Shown in pieces: positions 8,163 through 16,799 of a stretch of DNA of 64,000 nt. The translations under genes were made by a program, and so were the position numbers. Positions within the stretch are counted from its first letter, which is position 1. Every line of letters starts with the position of its first letter. The notes under the pieces are model-generated. The model ran no database searches. It had not been told where the DNA came from and worked only from the letters and a program-made list of their open reading frames with translations. The DNA is from an uncultured Eubacteriales bacterium (lineage in GTDB: Bacteria > Bacillota > Clostridia > Oscillospirales > CAG-272): positions 434,001 through 498,000 of the forward strand of contig CAKSDZ010000001.1 of NCBI GenBank assembly GCA_934446365.1, in the 5' to 3' direction.

Positions 8163-8688
8163 ATGTCAACCATAAAAATCACAAATCTCACCTTTGCCTA
8201 TGACGGCAGCCACGACAATATCTATGAAAATGCAAGCTTCCAAATCGACACGGACTGGAAGCTCGGTTTCATCGGAAGAAACGGCCGCGGCAAGACCACC
8301 CTTTTCCGCCTGATGATGAATCGGTACGAATACCGCGGAACGATTTTGTCGCCTGTCCCGTTCGACCTGTTCCCCTATGAAGCGGCGGATTCCTCGCAGC
8401 TCACGGCCGACATCCTGTACGCACACCGTCCGGAATGCGAAAGCTGGATGCTTGAACGCGAGCTTTCCCTCATCGGCACGGACCCGGAAATTCTCCGGCG
8501 GCCGTTCGGCACGCTCCCTTTGTGAAGAGGCGCATCTCTACATTTGGGATGAGCCGCTCAATTATATCGACGTATTTTCCCGCATCCAAATCGAAGAGCT
8601 GCTGGAACGCTTTCACCCAACGATGCTTTTTGTGGAGCACGACGCGGCTTTCCGAGAGAAACTCGCGACGGAAACGATATTCCTATAA
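8163..8688 (+). pseudogene. ABC-F ribosomal-protection ATPase remnant, internal deletion plus frameshift
   Basis: The first 119 codons encode the start of an ABC-F protein of the Lsa/Vga-like type: Walker A reads GFIGRNGRGKTTLF near residue 37, and the reading ends just after RRPFGTLPL at a TGA (8523-8525). In another frame the sequence continues directly with ARSLCEEAHLYIWDEPLNY and IDVFSRIQIEELLERF, the Walker B region of the second ATPase domain, and runs to a stop at 8686-8688. Intact family members have about 500 residues, so about 300 codons are missing. The join contains GCACGCTC, which could encode part of both flanking motifs. Promoter, RBS and terminator remain intact. It cannot make a normal two-domain ABC-F. 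Confidence 0.85.
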
Positions 8689-8689
8689 A

Positions 8690-8720
8690 AACAGCCCCGT
8701 GATTTCACGGGGCTGTTTTT
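8690..8720. terminator. Bidirectional terminator
   Basis: AACAGCCCCGTGA (8690-8702) and its perfect complement at 8705-8717 form a 13-base-pair stem with a two-base gap, flanked by A-run and T-run. It separates the ABC-F remnant from the convergent GNAT gene. Confidence 0.85.
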
Positions 8721-9297
8721 ATTCGCTCTCTTTCAAATCCGACGGCACGGGAAACCAGCCGAGCTCCAAACGAACCTCGCGCCTTTCGATGTCTCGGTTG
8801 CTGTAACAGCAGGTGTCAAGTCCAATGAGAGTAAAGCCCTCGTGCAGATAGAAGCCGACCGCGCTTACGTTGCAGGACTGCGTTTCCAAAATGACCGCAC
8901 GCCGCCCCTCCGCCACTGCCTGATTTTTGGCAAGCTCCATCAGGGCGTGCCCGATGCCGCGGTGCCGATGGCTTTCCGCTACCCACAGCTCTGTCACGCG
9001 GAGCCGGTTCGACCATGTCTCAGGGCATGTCTCTATCACGGCGACAAGCTTTCCGCCCTCGACAATGCCCCAAGCACCGGCATCCTGCCGCCAATCGGCA
9101 TACAGCTTATCCGGAAAATCGTATTCCTCCGGCGTATGCGTGACGGGTACGGCAAGCGGCTTTTTCTCCACGGAAACGGCAAATCCGTCCGAACGCCGCT
9201 CGGCCGCGACGTCATAATATTCGTTTGTCGTATAGCAGATCGGGACCACGTGATCCCGCCACATTTCTTTCGGTAAAAATACAATCCGATGCTCCAT
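8719..9297 (-). CDS. GNAT family N-acetyltransferase (streptothricin-acetyltransferase-like)
   Basis: A 192-residue GNAT protein. The core reads RVTELWVAESHRHRGIGHAL (acetyl-CoA loop R-H-R-G-I-G near residue 112), then VILETQSCNVSAVGFYLHEG and CCYSNRDIERREVRLELG. This C-terminal block is shared with clostridial GNATs related to streptothricin acetyltransferases, so an antibiotic substrate is possible, but sequence alone does not prove it. RBS AAGGACGCGAT. It is the last gene of the leftward deoC-deoD-pdp-permease run, 18 bases after the permease. Confidence 0.85.
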   Translation of the reverse strand: MEHRIVFLPKEMWRDHVVPICYTTNEYYDVAAERRSDGFAVSVEKKPLAVPVTHTPEEYDFPDKLYADWRQDAGAWGIVEGGKLVAVIETCPETWSNRLRVTELWVAESHRHRGIGHALMELAKNQAVAEGRRAVILETQSCNVSAVGFYLHEGFTLIGLDTCCYSNRDIERREVRLELGWFPVPSDLKESE

Positions 9298-9315
9298 ATC
9301 GCGTCCTTTCTGTCA

Positions 9316-10182
9316 TCATCGGAAAATCGCCATGCCCAGCGTCCCGACGACGATGAGCGCAAGTCCCGCCGCGGATTTTTTCGTCAGCTCCTCCCCGAAT
9401 GCAAAATACGCAAACGCCACTGACACAACGATACTGAGCTTATCGATGGGAATCACGACGCTCGCCTGCCCCATCGCCAGTGCCCGATAATAGCACAGCC
9501 ATGATGCGCCCGTCGCGATTCCCGAAAGGCAGATGAAAAGCAGCTCTCTCTTCGGAATATGCCGGATTTCTCCGGTTTTTCGCGTACAAAACACGACAAG
9601 CCATGCCATGACCAGCACGACCGTGGTGCGAATCGCCGTCGCAAGATTCGATTCCACATTTTCGACACCGATTTTCGCCAGCACCGATTGCAGCGCCGCA
9701 AAAACAGCGGAGCCGGCCGCCCACGGGAACCAATTCCCATTTTGAGAGATACCCTCGTTCTTTTTCCGAAGCGTCATAAGATAGGTTCCGACGGCAATCA
9801 GCAGCGTTCCGGTCAGCTTCATGGCAAGATGTTCCGTCTCACCGAAGATCACAATCGCGAGGAGAATGGACAGCACCGCGGACGATTTATCGACCGGCAC
9901 CACCTTGTTCACATCCCCCACAGAGAGCGCCTTGAAATAGCAGAGCCAAGACGCGCCCGTCGCCAGTCCCGAAAGGATCAGAAACAAAAACGATTTTCCG
10001 TCGATTGACGCAAGCGTATCCGACGAACCGACAATCCATACCATGAGCCATGAAAAAAGCAATACAATCACGGTACGAATCGCCGTCGCAACGGAGGAAT
10101 CCGTCTTTCTGATGCCGATTTTAGCAAGGACCGACGTCACTCCCGCAAACAGCGCGGATAAAAAAGCAAGCAGAACCCACAT
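9316..10182 (-). CDS. DMT-superfamily (EamA) transporter
   Basis: A 288-residue membrane protein with about ten hydrophobic segments and two EamA repeats. The duplication is visible: LSALFAGVTSVLAKIGI near residue 7 and AVFAALQSVLAKIGVENVES near 158 are matching repeat starts, each followed by ...ATAIRT, LSGLATGASWLCYFKALSVG or LSGIATGASWLCYYRALAMG, and a pro-rich VPVDK/IPIDK segment. It exports or imports small metabolites; the location in a nucleoside-salvage operon hints at a nucleoside- or sugar-related cargo (inference). RBS GGGGAACGGT precedes ATG. Confidence 0.88.
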   Translation of the reverse strand: MWVLLAFLSALFAGVTSVLAKIGIRKTDSSVATAIRTVIVLLFSWLMVWIVGSSDTLASIDGKSFLFLILSGLATGASWLCYFKALSVGDVNKVVPVDKSSAVLSILLAIVIFGETEHLAMKLTGTLLIAVGTYLMTLRKKNEGISQNGNWFPWAAGSAVFAALQSVLAKIGVENVESNLATAIRTTVVLVMAWLVVFCTRKTGEIRHIPKRELLFICLSGIATGASWLCYYRALAMGQASVVIPIDKLSIVVSVAFAYFAFGEELTKKSAAGLALIVVGTLGMAIFR

Positions 10183-10206
10183 ACCGTTCCCCTACGGAAA
10201 TGCACA

Positions 10207-11508
10207 TTATCCGATGACATCATAAATGAGCTTCTGCGGCGCCGGCTTTTCCTCGGAAAAAGCAAGTGCGGCAAGAAAAATGCTCTCCGCCTCCGGAACC
10301 CTTTCGCGGTCGCTTGTATGCAGCTCGGCAATCGTCTCGCCCCGCTTCACATATTCGCCCGTTTTCCTGAACAGCACAATTCCCGCGCTGTGATCGACGG
10401 CATCTCCTTTTTTCTCACGTCCTGCACCGAGAACGGAGCTTGCCGCGCCGATTTTCTCCGCGTTCATATGCGAAAGGTAGCCCTCGCACGGCGACAGAAC
10501 GCAGGTCACAATCTCCGCTTTCGGAAACCGGTCGGGATTCTCGATATAAGAGGCGTCGCCGCCCTGCGCCAAAACCATTTCACAGAGCTTCCTCTTGGCG
10601 GAGCCGTCCGCAAGCGCACGCTCACACCGCACTCTTGCCAAGCCCGGTTCTTCCCCGGTCGCAAGGGACAGCATATGCGATGCGAGCGTCAGCGATACCT
10701 CGGCAAGATCTGCGGGACCTCTTCCCTCCAGCACGCGAACCGCCTCCGCCACCTCGAGCGAGTTTCCGACCGCATGTCCGAGCGGTACATCCATATTCGT
10801 GAGCACCGCTGCCATACGCCGGCCTGCGGACTTCCCGATCGCCGTCATTTTCTCCGCCAGAAGTCTGGCACTCCCGATATCCTTCATAAAGGAGCCACTT
10901 CCGACTTTGACATCGAGCACGATGGAGCGTGCTCCGGCCGCCAGCTTTTTGGACATGACGCTCGACGCAATCAGCGGAATCGACTCCACCGTCGCCGTCA
11001 CGTCGCGCAGCGCGTACAGCTTCTTGTCCGCCGGAGCGAGATTGCCGGACTGACCGACCACGCAAAGTCCGTGAGCCGCCGCCGTGGCAAGGAATTCTTC
11101 CGAGGAAAGCTCCGTGCGAAAGCCGGGAATCGATTCGAGCTTATCGACGGTACCGCCGGTAAAACCGAGCCCTCTGCCCGACATTTTGGCGACAATCCCG
11201 CCGAGGCAGGCCACGAGCGGCGCTACAATCAGCGTCGTTTTATCCCCGACACCGCCCGTGCTGTGCTTATCTGCCGTGCGGTCCCCGAGCGGTGTAAGAT
11301 CGGTCACATCGCCGGAATGCGCCATAAGCTCGGTGATATCCGCAAGCTCCCGGTCGCTCATGCCGCGAAAATAAACCGCCATAAGCCACGCCGATATCTG
11401 ATAATTCGGAATCTCTCCCGACGTCAGTCCCCGCACAAAAAATTCAAGCTCCGCGCGCGACAGCTCGCCGCCGTCCCGCTTTTTTTCCAAAATATCGGTC
11501 ATTCGCAT
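10207..11508 (-). CDS. pdp: Pyrimidine-nucleoside (thymidine) phosphorylase
   Basis: A 433-residue phosphorolytic enzyme that splits thymidine, deoxyuridine or uridine into base and (deoxy)ribose 1-phosphate. The family signature is in DKHSTGGVGDKTTL near residue 80, with phosphate-loop and substrate residues, plus KMSGRGLGFTGGTVDKLESI and ALRDVTATVESIPLIASS. Presence of the K-residue set of pyrimidine-nucleoside phosphorylases (Pdp) versus thymidine phosphorylase (DeoA) cannot be settled by eye. An in-frame GTG lies at 11517, but GAGGTGAATGGT sits properly before ATG at 11508. It works with deoD and deoC in the same operon. Confidence 0.93.
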   Translation of the reverse strand: MRMTDILEKKRDGGELSRAELEFFVRGLTSGEIPNYQISAWLMAVYFRGMSDRELADITELMAHSGDVTDLTPLGDRTADKHSTGGVGDKTTLIVAPLVACLGGIVAKMSGRGLGFTGGTVDKLESIPGFRTELSSEEFLATAAAHGLCVVGQSGNLAPADKKLYALRDVTATVESIPLIASSVMSKKLAAGARSIVLDVKVGSGSFMKDIGSARLLAEKMTAIGKSAGRRMAAVLTNMDVPLGHAVGNSLEVAEAVRVLEGRGPADLAEVSLTLASHMLSLATGEEPGLARVRCERALADGSAKRKLCEMVLAQGGDASYIENPDRFPKAEIVTCVLSPCEGYLSHMNAEKIGAASSVLGAGREKKGDAVDHSAGIVLFRKTGEYVKRGETIAELHTSDRERVPEAESIFLAALAFSEEKPAPQKLIYDVIG

Positions 11509-11535
11509 ACCATTCACCTCAGATTTCCGGTTTAT

Positions 11536-12255
11536 TCAGTCGCGTTCAAGCGCCGACGCCGTGCCGAGTGCAAGCTCCATCATCTGTGTGAAAGAGCTTT
11601 GCCGTTCCTCGGCAGTGGTTTCCTCTCCGGTCAGCAGATGATTGGATATGGTGCATATGGCAAGCGCGTGCTTTCCAAGTCTTGCCGCATTCATATACAG
11701 TGCGGCCGCCTCCATTTCCACCGCGAGTACGCCCATTTTCGCCCATTCACGGGATGCCATGGGATCGTCGTGATAAAACGTATCCTCCGATAGGATGTTG
11801 CCGACATACAGCGCAGTCCCAAGCGACTGCGCCACGGCATCCGCCGTTTTGAGAAGCCGATAGCTTGCCGTCGGCGCATAGGTACCTTGAAGCTTGTACT
11901 GGGCGGCAAAATCGGAATTGGTGCAGGCGCCGAGTCCTGCGACGACATCGCGCAGATGCAGCCCCTCGGAAATCGCGCCCGCCGTTCCGATGCGGATGAT
12001 GTTGTCCACGTCAAAAAATTTGTAAAGCTCATAGCTGTAAATCGCCATCGAGGGCATTCCCATGCCGCTTGCCATGACGGAAACGCGCGTTCCCCGCCAC
12101 GTCCCCGTATATCCTTGGATACCACGGATATTGTTGACCAGCACAGGATTTTCAAGATAAGTCTCGGCGATGAATTTTGAACGCAGCGGATCTCCCGGCA
12201 TCAGCACGGTCTTTGCGAAATCCCCTTTTTCCGCCGCAATATGAGGTGTAGCCAT
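11536..12255 (-). CDS. deoD: Purine-nucleoside phosphorylase DeoD
   Basis: A 239-residue trimer/hexamer-type purine-nucleoside phosphorylase. Landmarks: N-terminal phosphate-binding VLMPGDPLRSKFIAETYL, GMGMPSMAIYSYEL, RIGTAGAISEGLHLRDVV (catalytic-pocket R), and the purine-binding VEMEAAALYMNAAR, followed by ICTISNHL. It converts (deoxy)nucleosides and phosphate to base and ribose 1-phosphate in the cytoplasm, supplying the pentose fed through phosphopentomutase to DeoC. RBS GGAAAGGGAAT. Fifteen bases separate it from deoC. Confidence 0.95.
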   Translation of the reverse strand: MATPHIAAEKGDFAKTVLMPGDPLRSKFIAETYLENPVLVNNIRGIQGYTGTWRGTRVSVMASGMGMPSMAIYSYELYKFFDVDNIIRIGTAGAISEGLHLRDVVAGLGACTNSDFAAQYKLQGTYAPTASYRLLKTADAVAQSLGTALYVGNILSEDTFYHDDPMASREWAKMGVLAVEMEAAALYMNAARLGKHALAICTISNHLLTGEETTAEERQSSFTQMMELALGTASALERD

Positions 12256-12270
12256 ATTCCCTTTCCTTTC

Positions 12271-12945
12271 TTATCCGATGGATATTTCGGATTTTTCAAG
12301 CGCTTTTACGATTTTTATTATTCGGCTCGTCCCGAGTCTGTCCGCACCGAGCGACAGCATCGCCTCCGCGTCCTCCAATGAAGAAATCCCGCCGGCAGCC
12401 TTGATTTTCAGCGTCGGTGTGCGGTGCATGGCAAAAAGCCGGATATCCTCTCTTGTCGCGCCGCCGGACGAAAAGCCGGTGCTCGTTTTGATATAATCCG
12501 CGCCGGAGGCGCCGACAAGCCCGCAGACTTTGATTTTTTCTTCCTCGGTGAGCAGACAGGTCTCAACGATCACCTTGAGAATTTTCCCCATGCACGCCTC
12601 TCTCACCGCTTTGATCTCGGATAGCAGCTCGGCATATTTTTTATCTTTGAGCCATCCGATGTTGATGACCATGTCGATTTCGTCCGCACCGTTTCCGGTC
12701 GCGTCTTGTGTCTCATATACCTTAGACGCGGTCGTGCAATAGCCGTTCGGAAAACCCACGACCGTACAAACCCGCATTTTATCCGTGACATAATCCCGCA
12801 CCGATGCGACAAAAGCCGGCGGAATACAGACGGAAGCGGTGCGATACGCAATCGCCTCATCGCAAAGAGCGTAAATCTCGGCCTGTGTGGCGACCGGAGA
12901 AAGCAAAGTGTGGTCGACGGCGGAAAGAATCTTCCGGATATCCAT
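12271..12945 (-). CDS. deoC: Deoxyribose-phosphate aldolase DeoC
   Basis: A 224-residue class I aldolase that splits 2-deoxyribose 5-phosphate into glyceraldehyde 3-phosphate and acetaldehyde. Landmarks: VDHTLLSP at the N-terminus, VCTVVGFPNGYCT, EIDMVINIGWLK, VIVETCLLTEEEK, and the Schiff-base lysine region DYIKTSTGFSSGGAT. ATG at 12975 is in frame, but GGGG eight bases ahead of ATG at 12945 and the family start favour MDIRKIL. First gene of the leftward salvage operon; its promoter is at 13011-13039. Confidence 0.95.
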   Translation of the reverse strand: MDIRKILSAVDHTLLSPVATQAEIYALCDEAIAYRTASVCIPPAFVASVRDYVTDKMRVCTVVGFPNGYCTTASKVYETQDATGNGADEIDMVINIGWLKDKKYAELLSEIKAVREACMGKILKVIVETCLLTEEEKIKVCGLVGASGADYIKTSTGFSSGGATREDIRLFAMHRTPTLKIKAAGGISSLEDAEAMLSLGADRLGTSRIIKIVKALEKSEISIG

Positions 12946-13010
12946 AATGACAGCCCCTTTCATCATTTTTGGCAAAAAATTTTATATTACGCACGAATTT
13001 TCCGTCAATT

Positions 13011-13039
13011 ATTATATCCCGATTCCGATATGATGTCAA
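13011..13039 (-). promoter_or_regulatory. sigma-A promoter of the deoC-deoD-pdp operon
   Basis: On the minus strand: TTGACA (13034-13039), 17-base spacer, TATAAT (13011-13016). It is the only consensus promoter upstream of deoC and probably drives deoC, deoD, pdp, the DMT permease and the GNAT gene, which are spaced by 15-30 bases. Confidence 0.85.
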
Positions 13040-13117
13040 CCGAAACACAGGAAAAATGCGGAAATCACGGAATTTCGCGTTTGTCGAATGAAAATTTTAT
13101 TTTTTGCAAAAATATGG

Positions 13118-13146
13118 TTGACAAACCCGCCGGAACGTGATATGAT
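13118..13146 (+). promoter_or_regulatory. sigma-A promoter of tRNA-Leu/tRNA-fMet unit
   Basis: TTGACA at 13118-13123, exactly 17 bases, TATGAT at 13141-13146; tRNA-Leu begins 24 bases further on. Confidence 0.85.
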
Positions 13147-13169
13147 AAATGGGCAGGCAACCGAATTAC

Positions 13170-13258
13170 GCCGGAATGGCGGAACAGGCAGACGCCCGGG
13201 ACTTAAAATCCCGTGGGACTTATATCCCGTACCGGTTCGATCCCGGTTTCCGGCACCA
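13170..13258 (+). tRNA. tRNA-Leu (anticodon TAA)
   Basis: An 89-base class II tRNA: acceptor GCCGGAA/TTCCGGC, anticodon stem CGGGA/TCCCG with loop CTTAAAA giving TAA, a long variable arm TGGGACTTATATCCCGT, T-loop TTCGATC, encoded CCA. Confidence 0.96.
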
Positions 13259-13264
13259 AGATAT

Positions 13265-13342
<78 letters not shown>

Positions 13343-13346
13343 AACA

Positions 13347-13384
13347 AATCATGCCGAACACAAAAGTGTTCGGCATGATTTTTA
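13347..13384 (+). terminator. Terminator after tRNA-fMet
   Basis: A perfect 15-base-pair stem, AATCATGCCGAACAC (13347-13361) with its complement at 13366-13380, AAAA loop, then TTTT. Confidence 0.9.
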
Positions 13385-13418
13385 GAACGGTCTTACGGAA
13401 TAAATATGCAATTCACAC

Positions 13419-13450
13419 AAAAAGCGACGGTCAAAAACCGTCGCTTTTTT
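13419..13450. terminator. Bidirectional terminator after the HMA gene
   Basis: AAAAAGCGACGG (13419-13430) pairs with CCGTCGCTTTTTT (13438-13450) around a seven-base loop. On the minus strand it follows the stop of the small HMA-domain gene. Confidence 0.85.
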
Positions 13451-13456
13451 CGGCTT

Positions 13457-13714
13457 TTATTTTTTGAATCGGGAAAAAAGTCCCTTCTTTTCATACGGCA
13501 CGGCGCTGATGGACAATACTTTGTAGCCCGTTTCCTCCACCGCCGCGCGCAGCCGGTCCGTATCCACCGCGTCCTCGGCAATCACCTCGGATTGCCCTTT
13601 TGAATAAGAAGAGCTCGTCTTCTTCACGCCGTCCACGCGCCGCAGCGCGTCGTTGACATGCGCCTCGCACATGCCGCAGGCCATTCCGTCGATTTTCATT
13701 ACGATTTTCAGCAT
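13457..13714 (-). CDS. Heavy-metal-associated (CopZ-like) domain protein
   Basis: An 85-residue protein made of one HMA fold (beta-alpha-beta-beta-alpha-beta) with the metal site GMACGMCEAH (C13 and C16 by count, M-x-C-x-x-C type), then a positively charged tail GLFSRFKK. Such proteins bind Cu(I) or similar soft metals and hand them to P-type ATPases. No such ATPase is nearby: it sits ten bases after an FtsX-type ABC permease gene and is the last gene of that TetR-controlled operon. Its role there is unknown. Confidence 0.85.
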   Translation of the reverse strand: MLKIVMKIDGMACGMCEAHVNDALRRVDGVKKTSSSYSKGQSEVIAEDAVDTDRLRAAVEETGYKVLSISAVPYEKKGLFSRFKK

Positions 13715-13724
13715 AAATACCTCC

Positions 13725-16001
13725 TCATTCCCTGCCTTTCAGGGCTTCTACCATATCGATTTTGCGATTTTTTCTCGCAATAAAGAAATTCACAAGAAAC
13801 GACACGCCGAAAGTCAGCAGAATGCTCACGCAGTACGTCAGTGCCCCGACGGTCATTTTCATCTCATACTCGCTGCCGAGCGCTGTAAGCAGATAGGCCA
13901 GCACGCCGACACCCGCAGGCAGTCCGATCAGAATCCCGATTACGGTCAGCCAAATGTTCTGACTGATTAAGAGCTTTCCGATCTGTTTATCCCGAAAGCC
14001 GACTACTTTCAGCGTCGCAAGCTCCCGATACCGCTCGGTATAGCTCATCGTTCCGAGATTATACAGCACCACAAGTCCGAGCACAACGGCAGCCAGCACC
14101 AAAATAAAGATCATCATGTCCATCACTTCCAAAAAGCTGTCGAAGGAATCCACAATCGCCTGCTTTGTCTGCTTGCCGGCGATTGCCTCGTTCTGAGCAA
14201 TTTCCTCCGGCGCCGCATCGGTGAAAACCGCGCCGATATGATATTCGATGCCTGCCGATTCCGCGTAGCTTCTTGTCATGGTGATGCTCTCGGTCATCAT
14301 AGAGCGGATAATGCCGGCAACCCGCACCTCATAGCTTCGGTCGCTTCCGTACGGCGAGAAGGATATCGTGTCGCCGACCTTCACGCCCTCGTTTGCCATG
14401 CGGATACAGATATATGCGCCCTCATCTCCAAGCTCGATAAGATGATTATCCTCGTCTGCGAACCGCATCTTGTCGTGCGATATGTCGTATATTTCAAGCG
14501 CAACGGTTCTTCCTTTATACTGAATGCTGGAAGAAGCGAGCATATCGCCCTCATACTGTTCCGCAATCGCCACAGCGTCTTCATTCGACGCCGTCTCCGT
14601 GAGATTGATCCGCGATTTGTAGTTCGTGATGTCCTGATATAAAAGCTCGGTAAAACCTGTGACCGTATCCCGCATTCCGAGGCCCCCGACAAGTAGTATC
14701 ATACAGCCGATAACGCCGATGAGTGTCATCGCCGAACGCGACTTATGCCGGAAGATATCGCGCAGATTCCATTTTGTACCGAAGGACATTTTATCCCATA
14801 GGCGCGTCTTTTCCAGCGCCGTCTTTTTCATCTTTTTCGGCACATAGGGCAAAAGCGCCTCGGCGGCAGTCCCTTTCAGCATCCTCTTCACCGACAAAAA
14901 GCCGATCAGCGTCAGAAAAAGCACGATTCCGACAATCACCGGATAGCAGAACCACGGCATGACAAGCTTCCATTCCGGCAGGTCGAAATAAGTGGCCATC
15001 GCGCCCTGCGGGCTGATGATAACCGCCGCGATTCCGTACCCGAGCGCAATACCGATCACCGTACCCACAAGCCCGATGACAAAACCATAAGAGGTATAGT
15101 GCCGCAGAATCCGCCTGTCACGGAAGCCGAGCGCTTTGAGCGTCCCTATTTGCGTCTTTTCATTCGCCGTGATACGGTGCATCGTCGTGACCATGGTAAG
15201 CAGGGCAATCAGCAGAAAGAGCACGGGAAGCACCGAACCCATGGTCTGCCCTTCCTCCATTTCGCTCTGCGCCGACATATATGCCATGTTTTCGTCCTTC
15301 GAGAGCACAAGCGTGGTCTTGCCGAGCGCATCGTTGATTTTTTCTTCCATCTCCGTTTTTTCAAGCGAGGATTTTATGTAAATCTGCGGATAAAACTCAT
15401 ATCCGCCGAGCGCGGCCTTCATCGCCTCCGGCGAGACAAACGCATAGCCGTATGAGGAATAGTCGGGCATAATCTGATTGTCGTCCGCGACACACACCAT
15501 ATATTCGGAAGCCTTCACAAGTCCGACGACGCGCGCGCCAATCTCGGCATTTTTATAAGACAGCGTAAGAAAATCTCCCACGGAAATCCCGTTTTTTTCC
15601 GCAAACTGGTCTGAAAACCACATGCCGTCGGAATCCTTGTCGTACCCTTCTCCGTCAATCACAAGAAACGAAGATATCCCATAATTTTCGACGACGTTCA
15701 GCGCAAGCGATTTTCCGGTATTTTTCACATCCGCCCCGACCGCGAGCCAGCGCGTCGCACCGTCAACGCCCGCGATGGCCTTGACCTTGTCGACATCCTC
15801 CGAGGAAAAGCCGCCCTCCGAATAAATCCGGTAATCGGCGAAATCGGTCTTTTCAAAATAGGACTGCGTGTTCTCTCCGATGCTGTTCCACTCGATATTG
15901 AAGCCGACGAACACGCCGACGCCGAGCGCAACCATGACAATCATGGAAATAAACTGCGCTTTGTATTTCAAAGCGGTTCTTACTAATTTCCGAAACAACA
16001 T
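13725..16001 (-). CDS. ABC transporter permease, FtsX/MacB type
   Basis: A 758-residue membrane protein with two FtsX domains. The first TM is at residues 13-37, a large extracytoplasmic domain follows (about 38-260), then TMs near 262, 312 and 355; a second unit begins with a TM near 432, another large outside domain, and three C-terminal TMs (about 640-740). This four-plus-four TM layout is typical of MacB-like exporters/mechanotransmitters of Firmicutes. The ATG follows the ATPase stop by one base, with GGAGTGGTG as RBS. With the ATPase it should form an antimicrobial- or lipid-related export/signalling complex; the substrate is unknown. Confidence 0.88.
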   Translation of the reverse strand: MLFRKLVRTALKYKAQFISMIVMVALGVGVFVGFNIEWNSIGENTQSYFEKTDFADYRIYSEGGFSSEDVDKVKAIAGVDGATRWLAVGADVKNTGKSLALNVVENYGISSFLVIDGEGYDKDSDGMWFSDQFAEKNGISVGDFLTLSYKNAEIGARVVGLVKASEYMVCVADDNQIMPDYSSYGYAFVSPEAMKAALGGYEFYPQIYIKSSLEKTEMEEKINDALGKTTLVLSKDENMAYMSAQSEMEEGQTMGSVLPVLFLLIALLTMVTTMHRITANEKTQIGTLKALGFRDRRILRHYTSYGFVIGLVGTVIGIALGYGIAAVIISPQGAMATYFDLPEWKLVMPWFCYPVIVGIVLFLTLIGFLSVKRMLKGTAAEALLPYVPKKMKKTALEKTRLWDKMSFGTKWNLRDIFRHKSRSAMTLIGVIGCMILLVGGLGMRDTVTGFTELLYQDITNYKSRINLTETASNEDAVAIAEQYEGDMLASSSIQYKGRTVALEIYDISHDKMRFADEDNHLIELGDEGAYICIRMANEGVKVGDTISFSPYGSDRSYEVRVAGIIRSMMTESITMTRSYAESAGIEYHIGAVFTDAAPEEIAQNEAIAGKQTKQAIVDSFDSFLEVMDMMIFILVLAAVVLGLVVLYNLGTMSYTERYRELATLKVVGFRDKQIGKLLISQNIWLTVIGILIGLPAGVGVLAYLLTALGSEYEMKMTVGALTYCVSILLTFGVSFLVNFFIARKNRKIDMVEALKGRE

Positions 16002-16002
16002 A

Positions 16003-16704
16003 TCACCACTCCACTTCGTCCGCGCTCATGGGAGAGGCCTGCTCTTCGCACGATTTGATTTTTCCGTTTTTGACCCGGATTACGACATCCGCCATCTTTG
16101 CGATATTCTGATTATGCGTGACAATGACAATCGTTTTGCCGTAGCTGCGCGCCATCGACAAAAGCAGCTTCAAAACAAGCACGCCGGTTCCCGAATCGAG
16201 CGCGCCGGTCGGCTCGTCGCAAAGCAGGATTTTCGGATTTTTCGCCAAAGCCCGGGCGATAGAGACACGCTGCTGCTCGCCGCCGGAAAGCTCGGACGGA
16301 AAATGATGGAGATGATCGCCCAGCTCCACCTCTTCAAGCATCTTCTTCGGTTCCAGCGCATCCTTTGCAATATCGCGGACAAGCGAAACATTTTCAAGCA
16401 CCGTCAGCGTCGGAATCAGATTATAAAACTGAAAGACAAATCCCACCTTCGAGGCACGGTAATCCGCCAGCTCGTCGTTTGTCAATGTCGAAATATCCTT
16501 TCCGTCGACAAGAATCGTCCCGCTTGTGGGGCTGTCCAAGCCGCCGAGCAGATTGAGCAGCGTGCTTTTTCCCGCACCGCTGGGACCCAAAATGACGACA
16601 AATTTACCCTCCTCCAAGCGCATATCCACATTGTCAAGCGCCTTTAATTCATGATCTCCGCTTTTGTATATCCGGCTGACGCCTTTGAATTCTACGATTG
16701 CCAT
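16003..16704 (-). CDS. ABC transporter ATP-binding protein, MacB/LolD type
   Basis: A 233-residue ATPase. Walker A: GPSGAGKSTLLNLLGG near residue 41; Q-loop FVFQFYNLIPTLTVLENV; signature LSGGEQQRVSIARAL; Walker B ILLCDEPTGALDSGTG; H-loop VTHNQNIA. This set is characteristic of the MacB/LolD/FtsE branch paired with FtsX permeases. Start set by GGAGACGGAA before ATG. First gene of the operon, with promoter at 16742-16771 and two TetR-type operators on either side; the divergent tetR lies 148 bases away. Confidence 0.93.
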   Translation of the reverse strand: MAIVEFKGVSRIYKSGDHELKALDNVDMRLEEGKFVVILGPSGAGKSTLLNLLGGLDSPTSGTILVDGKDISTLTNDELADYRASKVGFVFQFYNLIPTLTVLENVSLVRDIAKDALEPKKMLEEVELGDHLHHFPSELSGGEQQRVSIARALAKNPKILLCDEPTGALDSGTGVLVLKLLLSMARSYGKTIVIVTHNQNIAKMADVVIRVKNGKIKSCEEQASPMSADEVEW

Positions 16705-16719
16705 TTCCGTCTCCTTTTA

Positions 16720-16737
16720 TATGAAATTTATTTCACA
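16720..16737. promoter_or_regulatory. Operator 1 of TetR-type regulator
   Basis: TATGAAAT-TT-ATTTCACA, an 18-base dyad with one mismatch, placed between the -10 of the ABC operon and its start codon. It matches the perfect dyad at 16776-16793. Confidence 0.75.
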
Positions 16738-16741
16738 TTGC

Positions 16742-16771
16742 ATTATACGCCTGATTTTCTCCGTTTGTCAA
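16742..16771 (-). promoter_or_regulatory. Promoter of the MacB-like operon
   Basis: On the minus strand TTGACA (16766-16771), 18-base spacer, TATAAT (16742-16747). It is bracketed by the two operators, so a bound repressor would block it from both sides. Confidence 0.82.
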
Positions 16772-16775
16772 GTAG

Positions 16776-16793
16776 TATGAAATATATTTCATA
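16776..16793. promoter_or_regulatory. Operator 2 of TetR-type regulator (perfect palindrome)
   Basis: TATGAAAT-AT-ATTTCATA is a perfect 18-base inverted repeat in the shared regulatory region, just upstream of the tetR promoter and of the ABC operon -35. Centre-to-centre distance to operator 1 is 56 bases. Confidence 0.82.
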
Positions 16794-16799
16794 TTGAAT

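Noticed and set aside
7886..8203. Rightward 105-codon ORF before the ABC-F remnant
   Set aside because: Begins with the -35 element as codons, is very rich in Arg/Lys, and covers the leader hairpins.
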